Shown piece after piece: positions 26,275 to 34,676 of a DNA stretch of 64,000 nucleotides. Made by a program: the position numbers and the translations under genes. Numbering within the stretch: the stretch's first letter is position 1; each line of letters opens with the position of its first letter. Below the pieces are notes generated by a model that was not told the DNA's origin, searched no databases, and saw only the letters and a program-made list of their open reading frames with translations. The stretch lies in assembly GCA_900315565.1 (NCBI GenBank), contig OMZS01000013.1:25820-89819 (forward strand), given 5' to 3'. This stretch comes from an uncultured Prevotellaceae bacterium (GTDB taxonomy: Bacteria; Bacteroidota; Bacteroidia; Bacteroidales; Bacteroidaceae).

Positions 26275-26973
26275 ATGAAGAAAATGAAACTGATGACACT
26301 CGGAATGTGTCTTGCAATGATTGTCAGCTGTGGTTCAGCTACAAAGAATGGTGCATTAATTGGTACTGGCGGCGGTGCTCTGCTTGGTGCTATTGTAGGT
26401 AAGATTGCTGGTAACACAGCCGTTGGTGCTGCCGTTGGTGGTGCTGTAGGTGCTGGTGCTGGTGCCCTTATCGGCAAGCACATGGACAAGGTGAAGGCTC
26501 AGGCTCAGGCCGTTGAGAACGCTCAGGTAGAGGCTGTTACCGACGCCAATGGCCTTTCTGCTGTGAAGGTTTCTTTCGACTCTGGTATTCTTTTCACCAC
26601 CAGCAGTGCCACTCTGCAGCAGTCTGCCAAGAACTCTCTGTTCCAGTTTGCCAATGTGCTGAAGACCAACACCGATGCCGACGTTGCCATTCAGGGTTAC
26701 ACCGACAATGCTCCTTGGAGAAACTCTACCGCCGAGCAGAGCTATCAGAAGAACCTCACTCTGTCGCAGCAGCGCGCCCAGTCGGTGAGCAGCTATCTGC
26801 TTTCGCTTGGTGTAAGCCCCGCACAGATCAAGTCGGTTGAAGGTTTTGGCGAGGCCAACCCCGTTGCTGACAACTCAACAGCTGCCGGTAAGGCTCTGAA
26901 CCGCCGCGTGGAGGTTTATCTGTATGCCAGCCAGGCTATGATCGACGCCGCCAACGCCGGAACGCTGCAGTAA
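26275..26973 (+). CDS. OmpA-family lipoprotein with glycine zipper
   Basis: A 232-aa outer membrane lipoprotein: lipobox IVSC with Cys19, then a glycine-zipper region (about 25-70; GTGGGALLGAIVGKIAG, GAAVGGAVGAGAGALIG), then an OmpA peptidoglycan-binding domain (about 100-220) with GYTDN, the conserved Asp and Arg-containing NRRVEVYLY. Anchors the outer membrane to peptidoglycan. A TATCTTTG box lies at 26216-26223. The coding strand is unusually rich in favoured codons (GCT, GGT), suggesting high expression. Confidence 0.92.
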   Translation: MKKMKLMTLGMCLAMIVSCGSATKNGALIGTGGGALLGAIVGKIAGNTAVGAAVGGAVGAGAGALIGKHMDKVKAQAQAVENAQVEAVTDANGLSAVKVSFDSGILFTTSSATLQQSAKNSLFQFANVLKTNTDADVAIQGYTDNAPWRNSTAEQSYQKNLTLSQQRAQSVSSYLLSLGVSPAQIKSVEGFGEANPVADNSTAAGKALNRRVEVYLYASQAMIDAANAGTLQ

Positions 26974-26982
26974 GTTTCTTTT

Positions 26983-27037
26983 GATAATTGAGAATTGATA
27001 ATTGACAATCGATAATTGGCAATTTAAATTTAGAATT
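26983..27037 (+). repeat. 14-nt tandem repeats upstream of mtgA
   Basis: Three near-identical units GATAATTGAGAATT, GATAATTGACAATC and GATAATTGGCAATT (26983-27024), followed by a decayed 13-nt unit, occupy almost the whole 69-nt gap between the OmpA stop and the mtgA TTG. Confidence 0.8.
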
Positions 27038-27042
27038 AGCAA

Positions 27043-27783
27043 TTGAGTTTTATCATTAAGACGATACGCCACATCATCCGATGGATTTTGATAGCCTTCT
27101 TTGGCTCCACCATCCTCGCTGTTGTGGCGTATCGCTTTTTTCCTGTTTATGTCACTCCGCTCATGTTCATCAGGACAGCCGAGCAGATAAAGGAGCACAA
27201 GACGATTAGGTGGCACCACTCGTGGGTGTCGCTCAACAAAATATCGCCCCACATGCCCGTTGCCGTCATGGCCAGCGAGGACTCGCAGTTTCTGCTTCAC
27301 CATGGTTTCGACTACGAAGCCATTGAAGACGCCGCCAAGCGCAACAAGACGAGAACGCGCAAGCTGGGAGCGAGCACCATTTCGCAACAGACGGCCAAAA
27401 ACGTTTTTCTTTGGCCGGGCCGCACATGGGTGCGCAAAGGATTGGAAGCCTACTTCACCGCCCTCATCGAGCTGATGTGGAGCAAGCAGCGCATCATGGA
27501 GGTTTATCTCAACTCCATCGAAATGGGCGACGGTATTTATGGCGTTTCAGCGGTGGCAGAATATCATTTCGACAAGGAAGCCGCTGACCTCACTCGCTCA
27601 GAGTGTGCCCTGGTGGCCGCCACGCTGCCCAATCCGCGAGTCTATTCATCCAAATCGCCCAGCAAATATATGCTGAAGCGGCAGCGACGCATAGAGCACG
27701 AAATGAAATTCATTCCCAAATTTCCTAAAGAGGGCGAGGACATCGACCCCAATACCGTGAAAGGCGGCGTGTATAAGAACTGA
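27043..27783 (+). CDS. mtgA: Monofunctional peptidoglycan glycosyltransferase
   Basis: GT51 enzyme polymerising glycan strands from lipid II. The 246 aa have one N-terminal TM (about 12-32). Catalytic Glu79 lies in ASEDSQF, and GASTISQQTAKNVFLW, RKGLEAYFT and EVYLNSIEMG complete the GT51 signature. The start is TTG (27043): no ATG occurs before the catalytic motif that would keep the TM anchor. It is followed after 13 nt by a UvrD-type helicase gene, an apparent two-gene unit of unrelated functions. Confidence 0.92.
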   Translation: MSFIIKTIRHIIRWILIAFFGSTILAVVAYRFFPVYVTPLMFIRTAEQIKEHKTIRWHHSWVSLNKISPHMPVAVMASEDSQFLLHHGFDYEAIEDAAKRNKTRTRKLGASTISQQTAKNVFLWPGRTWVRKGLEAYFTALIELMWSKQRIMEVYLNSIEMGDGIYGVSAVAEYHFDKEAADLTRSECALVAATLPNPRVYSSKSPSKYMLKRQRRIEHEMKFIPKFPKEGEDIDPNTVKGGVYKN

Positions 27784-27796
27784 AAAAACTACCCCA

Positions 27797-30334
27797 ATGA
27801 ACATTCTTGACCAACTCAACGACAGCCAACGAGCTGCGGTGGAATATGTTGACGGCCCTCAGCTGGTGATTGCCGGTGCAGGGTCGGGCAAGACGCGTGT
27901 GCTGACTTACAAAATTGCTTACTTGCTGCAACAGGGCATGCGGCCGTGGAACATTTTGGCCCTGACCTTCACCAACAAGGCGGCCAACGAGATGAAAGCC
28001 CGCATAGGCCAGTTGGTGGGCATGGAGACAGCACGGAGCCTGAACATGGGCACGTTCCACTCGGTGTTCTCGCGTATACTCAGACGCGAGGCCGCGCACA
28101 TTGGGTTCAACTCAAACTTTACCATCTACGACGAAAGCGACTCACGCTCATTGGTTAAGAGCATTATTAAGGAACTGAAGCTCGACGACAAAATCTACAA
28201 GCCGGCCGCCGTACACAGCCGCATTAGCATGGCCAAAAACCATCTGATTCTGCCCGCCGACTACGCCAACGACCGCTCGGCCCTTCAGCGCGATGTAGAG
28301 TCGCGCATGCCGCAGTTGCATCAGCTATATACCGTTTATTGTGAGCGATGCCGCAAGGCCAACGCCATGGATTTCGACGACCTGCTGGTCTATACGTTCA
28401 TGCTTTTCCGCGACCACAAGGACATACTCGCACAATATGCCGACCGTTTCCGCTACGTGCTCGTAGATGAGTATCAGGACACCAACTCGGTGCAGCAGCG
28501 CATTGTAGTACAGCTTACGCGCGATCATCAGCGCGTGTGCGTGGTGGGCGACGACGCGCAGAGTATCTACGGGTTTCGCGGGGCCAACATCGATAATATT
28601 CTGGATTTTCAGCAGCTGTTTGAGCGTGCGAAACTCTTTAAGCTGGAACAGAACTACCGCAGCACGCAACGCATTGTGCAGGCCGCCAACACACTTATCC
28701 GCAAAAACGAACGCCAGATTCAGAAGGATGTTTACAGCCGCAACGAAGAGGGTGAGAAAATCATCTTCAAGAATGCGTACAGCGACAAGGAGGAAGCGCT
28801 CATTGTTTGCAACGACATCAAGAAAATCCGTAAGAAAGACAATTGCCAATACAGCGATTTCGCCATTCTATACCGCACCAATGCGCAGAGCCGCTCGTTT
28901 GAGGAAACGCTCAGAAAGCAGAACATTCCCTACCGCATCTATGGTGGGCTGAGCTTCTATCAGCGCAAGGAAATCAAAGACATGATTGCCTACTTCCGTC
29001 TCGTGGCCAATCCCGACGACGAAGAGGCTTTCAAGCGCATCATCAACTATCCCGCACGTGGCATCGGCGATACCACCCTCGGCAAGGTGATCGACGCTGC
29101 CGGACGCTTCGGAGTGAGTCTCTGGACGGTGATTTCAGAGCCCCTGCAGTACGGACTGAAAGTGAATCAGGGCACCATGGGCAAGCTCAACGCTTTCCGC
29201 CAGCTCATCGCTTCGTTTATTGCCCGCTTCGCCACCGACGATGCCTACACGCTGGGTAGTGATATTATCAAGCTGAGTGGCATTAGTGCCGACCTTTACG
29301 GCGACACCTCGCCCGAAAGCATCTCGCGTCAGGAGAACCTTGAAGAGTTTCTCTGCGGCATGCAGGATTTCGTGGAGAGCCGGCGAGAAGAAGGCCTGGA
29401 AAACGAAGTGTCGATAGCCGATTTCCTGCAAGAAGTGTCGCTGCTGACCGACCTCGACAGCGACAACGGCGACGATACCAACCGCGTGTCGTTGATGACT
29501 ATCCATAGTGCCAAGGGACTGGAGTTCCCCACCGTGTTTGTGGTGGGTTTGGAAGAGAACATTTTCCCCAGTCCCATGTCGTGCAACTCCAAGCGCGAGC
29601 TTGAAGAGGAGCGACGCCTGCTTTACGTGGCCATTACCCGTGCCGAGAAACATTGTATCCTGACATGTGCCAAAAACCGCTTTCGTTATGGCAAGATGGA
29701 GTTTGACACGCCCAGCCGTTTCATCAACGACATCGACCCCGCGCTGCTTGTGATTGAGTCGGAGACCGACATGGACGACCGTTCTGGCCGCTATTTCGGG
29801 CGCGAGTCGGCAGGCAGGCTGGGAAAATTCGCCTTCAGCGACGACGAGTTACCCTTTGGTAGCGGAGGCTCGCGCTATCAAGGTGGAACTAACCGCTATC
29901 AGGGCGGAGGTAACCGTTTTCAGGGCAGCGGCGAACGTCTTCAGAACAGCCGCCCCGTGGGAAGCCAGTTTCGTGCCGACCCAAAATACCGTGAGGTGAA
30001 CCATCGCGAGGAAGCACCCGTTGACCCGTTCTCCGAACAGTTCAAGCGGCAACTGCAACAGCATGGCGGTCATCTGAAACGTGTGTCTTCGGCAACTCGG
30101 CCTTCGACAATCCCTTCATCATCCGCCTCTCCCACAACACCTGCTCAAAGTTCTGCTTCGCCGGCAGACGGTAGTCTGCGCGAGGGCAATGTCATAGAGC
30201 ACGAGCGTTTCGGATTGGGCACCGTACTCCGCGTTGAGGGCAGCGGCGAGAACACCAAGGCCACCGTAGAGTTTCGTAATGCGGGCACCAAGCAACTCCT
30301 GCTGAAATTCGCCCGCTTCAAGATTATCGGGTAA
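27797..30334 (+). CDS. UvrD/PcrA-type ATP-dependent DNA helicase
   Basis: Superfamily 1A 3'-5' helicase used in nucleotide excision and replication repair. The 845 aa carry Q-motif LNDSQRAAV, Walker A GAGSGKT (about 27-33), VDEYQDTN near 224 (motif II), QNYRST (motif IV) and TIHSAKGLEFPTVF (motif V). Motif VI is LLYVAITRAEKHCILT. An unusual section near 692-716 repeats RYQGG three times inside a Gly/Arg-rich linker, then a SH3-like end (GLGTVLRVEGSGENTKATVEF) similar to the RNA-polymerase-binding tail of PcrA. Downstream of mtgA. Confidence 0.93.
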   Translation: MNILDQLNDSQRAAVEYVDGPQLVIAGAGSGKTRVLTYKIAYLLQQGMRPWNILALTFTNKAANEMKARIGQLVGMETARSLNMGTFHSVFSRILRREAAHIGFNSNFTIYDESDSRSLVKSIIKELKLDDKIYKPAAVHSRISMAKNHLILPADYANDRSALQRDVESRMPQLHQLYTVYCERCRKANAMDFDDLLVYTFMLFRDHKDILAQYADRFRYVLVDEYQDTNSVQQRIVVQLTRDHQRVCVVGDDAQSIYGFRGANIDNILDFQQLFERAKLFKLEQNYRSTQRIVQAANTLIRKNERQIQKDVYSRNEEGEKIIFKNAYSDKEEALIVCNDIKKIRKKDNCQYSDFAILYRTNAQSRSFEETLRKQNIPYRIYGGLSFYQRKEIKDMIAYFRLVANPDDEEAFKRIINYPARGIGDTTLGKVIDAAGRFGVSLWTVISEPLQYGLKVNQGTMGKLNAFRQLIASFIARFATDDAYTLGSDIIKLSGISADLYGDTSPESISRQENLEEFLCGMQDFVESRREEGLENEVSIADFLQEVSLLTDLDSDNGDDTNRVSLMTIHSAKGLEFPTVFVVGLEENIFPSPMSCNSKRELEEERRLLYVAITRAEKHCILTCAKNRFRYGKMEFDTPSRFINDIDPALLVIESETDMDDRSGRYFGRESAGRLGKFAFSDDELPFGSGGSRYQGGTNRYQGGGNRFQGSGERLQNSRPVGSQFRADPKYREVNHREEAPVDPFSEQFKRQLQQHGGHLKRVSSATRPSTIPSSSASPTTPAQSSASPADGSLREGNVIEHERFGLGTVLRVEGSGENTKATVEFRNAGTKQLLLKFARFKIIG

Positions 30335-30458
30335 CAGAGTTTTAGCAAGCCCGTATTGCCTTACGCTACGCGCCTTTCAAAAACCAAGAAAAACATATCA
30401 TACCAATAAAAACAAAGAACTTTGCAAATGATTCGCTAAAGAATAGAAATACAAGAAT

Positions 30459-30543
30459 AACTCCTGACTTTACGAGAACAACTCATGGCTTTACGAGAAC
30501 AACTCACGGCATTACAAATATATCTCACGGCATTATCGTCAAA
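30459..30543 (+). repeat. Four imperfect 21-nt direct repeats
   Basis: Units at 30459-30479, 30481-30501, 30502-30522 and 30523-30543. The core is ACTCnYGGCwTTACGAGAAC in the first two and CTCACGGCATTA in the last two, so the array drifts from one end to the other. Confidence 0.75.
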
Positions 30544-30584
30544 TTTTCTAGAGAATTTTGATGAAATGCCGTGAGATATTTTTG
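30523..30584 (+). terminator. Hairpin terminator built on the last direct repeat
   Basis: ATCTCACGGCATT (30523-30535) pairs perfectly with AATGCCGTGAGAT (30566-30578), then ATTTTTG. A second, imperfect inner stem (AATTTTC/GAATTTT) fills the loop. Positioned 190 nt after the helicase stop. Confidence 0.65.
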
Positions 30585-30746
30585 TGGTTTTGTGAATGGT
30601 TGTTTTTCTACCGAGCGAGAAACGAACATCATGAAGATTCTTTGGCAGAATTGTCGAGAAAGCACGAAAAACACTGCGAAAGCTGCGAATCAGTTACTAA
30701 AAATTATGAATTATGATTTGGTAAATATGAATTAAGTAAAAAATGT

Positions 30747-30777
30747 TTTGTCGTGTGGCGTTTATTTCTTAATTTTG
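30747..30777 (+). promoter_or_regulatory. Promoter of the MORN-repeat gene
   Basis: TTTG (30747-30750), 19 nt, TAATTTTG (30770-30777). Transcription should start near 30784, beyond the earliest possible GTG at 30753, which supports translation from 30834. Confidence 0.8.
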
Positions 30778-30833
30778 TTGGTCGAAAACGCAGATTGTTT
30801 TCAAAACAAGTAAAATTAAAAAGCGAAACAGAA

Positions 30834-31949
30834 GTGAAAAATAAGATATTTGCAATCATTATGTTCTTTTTGCCTGCCACGGGCATGGCACAAAAAATCT
30901 CCATCGGTTCGTGCACCACGCGCGACGGCGGTCAGTATAAAGGTGAAATGCTCTCGGGAAAACCCCACGGCAAAGGCAACACATTGTTTAAGAACGGCGA
31001 CACATTCGAAGGCGAATACATCAAGGGCAAGCGTCATGGCTACGGGGTCTATACCTTCTCCGATGGCGAAAAATACGAGGGCCAGTGGTTTCAGGACCAG
31101 CAGCACGGTCAAGGAACATTCTACTTTATGAACAACAATAAGTACGTGGGCCTATGGTACCGCGACTATCAGCAGGGCCATGGCATCATGTACTACTACA
31201 ACGGCGACCGTTACGAAGGCAACTGGTATCAAGACAAGCGCAATGGCAAAGGAAAATACACCTATTCAACAGGCGCCTACTACGACGGCGAATGGAAAAA
31301 CGACAAGAAGTGGGGCCGTGGATTCTTCGACTGGGCCGACGGCAGCTCATACAACGGCATGTGGGTGAACAACGAACGCTCGGGCAAAGGAACCAACCGC
31401 TATTCTGACGGCGACGTTTATACGGGCGACTGGAAAGCCGACGTACAAAACGGCAAAGGCATCTACAAGTTCTCCAACGGCGACGTGTATGAGGGCGGCT
31501 ATGTGGACGGACAGCGCACAGGGCAGGGCATTTTCACCTATGCCAACGGCGACCGCTACACCGGCCACTTTCTGAATGGCGAGAAAGACGGCACGGGCAC
31601 CCTGGTATGGAAGAACGGCGATACCTATAGCGGCGGTTGGAAAGACGACCGCCAGTACGGCCACGGCAAGCTGGTGAAGAAAAACGGCGACGTGATCGAA
31701 GGCTCGTTCATCGACGGAGCGGCCGACGGCGAAGTCATCATCCACCTGGCCGACGGCAGCAAGTTTAAAGGCATCTACAAGAAAGGCAAGCGCAACGGCA
31801 AGGCCATTGAAGAAGACAAGAACGGCACGCGCTTTGAAGGCTCGTACCGCGACGACAAACGCGACGGAAAATACGTCATCAAGGACCGCAACGGCAACGT
31901 GAAGGAGAGCGGCATTTACGAGCACGGCAAGAAAATGACCAGCCGCTAA
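30834..31949 (+). CDS. Exported MORN-repeat protein
   Basis: A 371-aa protein made almost entirely of MORN repeats, about 14-15 units of 23 aa with the core YxGxWxxxxxHGxGxxxxxxG (for example EGEYIKGKRHGYGVYTFSDG). The GTG at 30834 is chosen because it gives a short signal peptide (KNKIFAIIMFFLPATGMAQ) and lies just downstream of the promoter; a GTG at 30753 falls before the predicted transcription start. MORN repeats bind lipids or partners in eukaryotes. In bacteria their role is mostly unknown, and there is no fused enzyme here. The repeat register suggests expansion by duplication. Confidence 0.85.
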   Translation: MKNKIFAIIMFFLPATGMAQKISIGSCTTRDGGQYKGEMLSGKPHGKGNTLFKNGDTFEGEYIKGKRHGYGVYTFSDGEKYEGQWFQDQQHGQGTFYFMNNNKYVGLWYRDYQQGHGIMYYYNGDRYEGNWYQDKRNGKGKYTYSTGAYYDGEWKNDKKWGRGFFDWADGSSYNGMWVNNERSGKGTNRYSDGDVYTGDWKADVQNGKGIYKFSNGDVYEGGYVDGQRTGQGIFTYANGDRYTGHFLNGEKDGTGTLVWKNGDTYSGGWKDDRQYGHGKLVKKNGDVIEGSFIDGAADGEVIIHLADGSKFKGIYKKGKRNGKAIEEDKNGTRFEGSYRDDKRDGKYVIKDRNGNVKESGIYEHGKKMTSR

Positions 31950-32052
31950 AGCCTGCGTCAGCTGCTGCCGACAAAACGCTACAGATGCACGTTTTTACGG
32001 CTATGACTATCACACACATAAAAAACATCAACTCTTAAAAAACAATCGTTCT

Positions 32053-32499
32053 ATGGTTATCGACACATTAGACCATCTGGGCGACTACGTATCGCTCAAC
32101 CCTCTTTTCAGCAAGGTGGTGGATTTTCTCAGCCAGCACGACCTCAACACCATGGAAGAGGGCAAGTATCCCATCGAGGGCGACGATCTCTTCCTGAACC
32201 TCACGTCGGCCAAAGGAAAAGCTCCCGACGAGGCCGTCATGGAAACCCACCGGAAGATGATTGACATTCAGATACCGCTCTCTACAAGCGAAACCTATGG
32301 CTACACTCCGCTCTGCGATTTGCCCGAGGCCGAATACAACGCAGAAAAGGACATCTCGAAAATGCCCGGCGTGATGGGACAAAGCTATGTGAACTGCCAG
32401 CCAGGTATGTTTGCCATCTTTTTTCCTCAGGACGGCCATGCTCCCTGCATTTCTACCGAGCCCAGCATACGCAAAGCCATCTTCAAGGTGAAAGCCTGA
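32053..32499 (+). CDS. YhcH/YjgK/YiaL family protein
   Basis: A 148-aa cupin-like protein of the EbgC/YhcH family (DUF386), often linked to sialic acid or other sugar metabolism as an anomerase-type helper. The start MVIDTLDHLGDYVSLNP and MVIDIQIPL-like ETHRKMIDIQIPLS with the metal-binding His and Glu, and FFPQDGHAPC, are typical. Located between the MORN gene and the branching enzyme, 85 nt before the latter, with no sialic acid genes nearby. Its exact substrate here is unknown. Confidence 0.88.
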   Translation: MVIDTLDHLGDYVSLNPLFSKVVDFLSQHDLNTMEEGKYPIEGDDLFLNLTSAKGKAPDEAVMETHRKMIDIQIPLSTSETYGYTPLCDLPEAEYNAEKDISKMPGVMGQSYVNCQPGMFAIFFPQDGHAPCISTEPSIRKAIFKVKA

Positions 32500-32584
32500 A
32501 GAAAAGAGAAACAAAACAGCAAACACGCTGCGACAAAACAAACAACCAAACCGAACAAACCGAACGACAGATAATATAAAGAAT

Positions 32585-34669
32585 ATGGCTACAACAGAAA
32601 AGGCGACTAAGAAAACCGCCGCAAAAAAAACTTCTGCGCCTAAGAAAAAGGCTGCTCAGCCCAAGCACATCGGGCTAGTAAAAAACGACCCTTGGCTGGA
32701 GCCTTTCGAGGGTGCCATTCAGGGCAGGCACGACCACGCCCTCTGGAAACTCAACCAGCTGACCCGCAACGGCAAGAAGACTCTGAGCGACTTTGCCAAC
32801 GGTCACGAATATTTTGGACTGCACAAGACTGCCCGCGGATGGGTGTTCCGCGAGTGGGCTCCCAACGCCACCGAGATTTATCTGGTTGGCGACTTCAACG
32901 ACTGGCAGGAACTGCCCAAATACAAGGCCAAGCGTATTGAAGGCACCGGCAACTGGGAACTGAAACTCTCGGAGAAAGCCATCAAGCATGGCGACCTCTA
33001 CAAAATGCACGTTCATTGGAATGGTGGCGAGGGCGAGCGTATTCCCGCCTGGTGCCGCCGCGTGGTGCAGGACGACCAGACGAAAATCTTCTCTGCACAG
33101 GTGTGGAACCCTGAGACTCCTTACGAGTGGAAGAAAAAGAAATTCAAGCCCAACACTTCGCCGCTGCTTATCTACGAGTGCCACATCGGCATGGGCGAGG
33201 ATGCCGAGAAGGTGGGCACCTACACCGAGTTCAAGGAGAACGTTCTGCCGCGCGTCATCAACGACGGCTACAACTGCATTCAGATTATGGCCATTCAGGA
33301 GCATCCCTACTATGGCTCTTTCGGCTATCACGTGAGCTCGTTCTTTGCTGCCAGCAGCCGTTTTGGCACTCCCGAGGAACTAAAATCGCTCATCGACGCG
33401 GCCCATCAGAACGGCATTGCCGTCATCATGGACATCGTCCACTCGCATGCCGTGAAAAACGAGGTGGAAGGCCTTGGCAACCTCTGTGGTGACCCCAACC
33501 AGTTCTTCTATCCCGGCGACCGCCACGAGCATCCCGCTTGGGACTCGCTCTGCTTCGACTATGGCAAGGACGACGTGATGCACTTCCTGCTCTCTAACTG
33601 CAAGTACTGGCTCGAGGAGTTCCACTTCGACGGTTTCCGTTTCGACGGCGTCACATCGATGCTTTATTACAGCCACGGCTTGGGTGAGGCCTTTGGCGGC
33701 TACGGCGACTATTTCAACGGTCACGAGGACGACAACGCCATCTGCTACCTGACGTTAGCCAACAAACTCATTCACGAGGTAAACCCCAATGCCATCACCA
33801 TTGCCGAGGAAGTGAGCGGTATGCCCGGTCTGGCCGCAAAATTTGAGGACGGCGGCTACGGATTCGACTACCGCATGGCCATGAACATTCCCGATTACTG
33901 GATTAAGACCATCAAAGAGGTGAGCGACGAGAACTGGAAGCCCAGCAGCATTTTCTGGGAGGTGAAGAACCGCCGCCCCGACGAGAAGACCATTTCGTAT
34001 TGCGAAAGTCACGACCAGGCCTTGGTGGGCGACAAGACCATCATCTTCCGACTCATTGATGCCGACATGTACTGGCACTTCAAGAAAGGCGACGAAAACG
34101 AAACCGCACGCCGAGGCATAGCCCTGCACAAGATGATCAGACTGGTGACGGCCGCTGCCATCAACGGCGGATACCTCAACTTCATGGGCAACGAGTTCGG
34201 TCATCCCGAGTGGATTGACTTCCCCCGCGAGGGCAACGGATGGAGCTACAAGTATGCCCGCCGCCAATGGAACCTGGTGGATAACAAAGAACTCTGCTAC
34301 CATTGGCTTGGCGACTTCGACCGCGAGATGCTCAGCGTCATCAAGAGCCAGAAAAACTTCAACCGCACACCTGTGCAGGAAATCTGGCACAACGACGGCG
34401 ACCAGGTGCTGGCCTTCATGCGTGGCGACCTCATCTTTGTGTTCAATTTCTCGCCCAACCGCTCGTTTACCGACTATGGGTTCCTGGTTCCCACGGGCAG
34501 CTACGATGTGGTGCTCAACACCGACGCCAAGGAGTTTGGCGGCAACGGACTGGCCGACGACAGTGTGACCCATCTCACCAACTACGATCCGCTCTACGTG
34601 AACGACCGCAAGGAATGGCTCAAACTCTACATTCCCGCCCGCTCGGCCGTAGTACTCAGAAAGAACTGA
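32585..34669 (+). CDS. glgB: 1,4-alpha-glucan (glycogen) branching enzyme, GH13, with basic N-terminal tail
   Basis: Introduces alpha-1,6 branches into glycogen. Residues 1-27 are a Lys/Ala/Thr-rich tail (KKTAAKKTSAPKKKAAQPK) not normally part of the enzyme. From LVKNDPWLEPFEGAIQGRHD the sequence follows the eukaryote-like GBE1 branch common in Bacteroidetes: a CBM48 domain with REWAPNATEIYLVGDFNDW (near 95-110), then the GH13 barrel. The nucleophile is Asp354 (DGFRFDGV) and the acid Glu408 (IAEEVSG); the C-terminal beta domain ends with SAVVLRKN. Followed after 7 nt by a membrane protein gene. Confidence 0.93.
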   Translation: MATTEKATKKTAAKKTSAPKKKAAQPKHIGLVKNDPWLEPFEGAIQGRHDHALWKLNQLTRNGKKTLSDFANGHEYFGLHKTARGWVFREWAPNATEIYLVGDFNDWQELPKYKAKRIEGTGNWELKLSEKAIKHGDLYKMHVHWNGGEGERIPAWCRRVVQDDQTKIFSAQVWNPETPYEWKKKKFKPNTSPLLIYECHIGMGEDAEKVGTYTEFKENVLPRVINDGYNCIQIMAIQEHPYYGSFGYHVSSFFAASSRFGTPEELKSLIDAAHQNGIAVIMDIVHSHAVKNEVEGLGNLCGDPNQFFYPGDRHEHPAWDSLCFDYGKDDVMHFLLSNCKYWLEEFHFDGFRFDGVTSMLYYSHGLGEAFGGYGDYFNGHEDDNAICYLTLANKLIHEVNPNAITIAEEVSGMPGLAAKFEDGGYGFDYRMAMNIPDYWIKTIKEVSDENWKPSSIFWEVKNRRPDEKTISYCESHDQALVGDKTIIFRLIDADMYWHFKKGDENETARRGIALHKMIRLVTAAAINGGYLNFMGNEFGHPEWIDFPREGNGWSYKYARRQWNLVDNKELCYHWLGDFDREMLSVIKSQKNFNRTPVQEIWHNDGDQVLAFMRGDLIFVFNFSPNRSFTDYGFLVPTGSYDVVLNTDAKEFGGNGLADDSVTHLTNYDPLYVNDRKEWLKLYIPARSAVVLRKN

Positions 34670-34676
34670 AACCATT

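Larger units (their letters stand above)
30335..30833. other. 499-base gap between uvrD-like and MORN genes
   Basis: No credible gene. It holds four imperfect 21-22-nt direct repeats (30459-30543), a long hairpin using the last repeat (30523-30584) and the MORN gene promoter (30747-30777). The rest is AT-rich and featureless to my eye. Confidence 0.7.
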
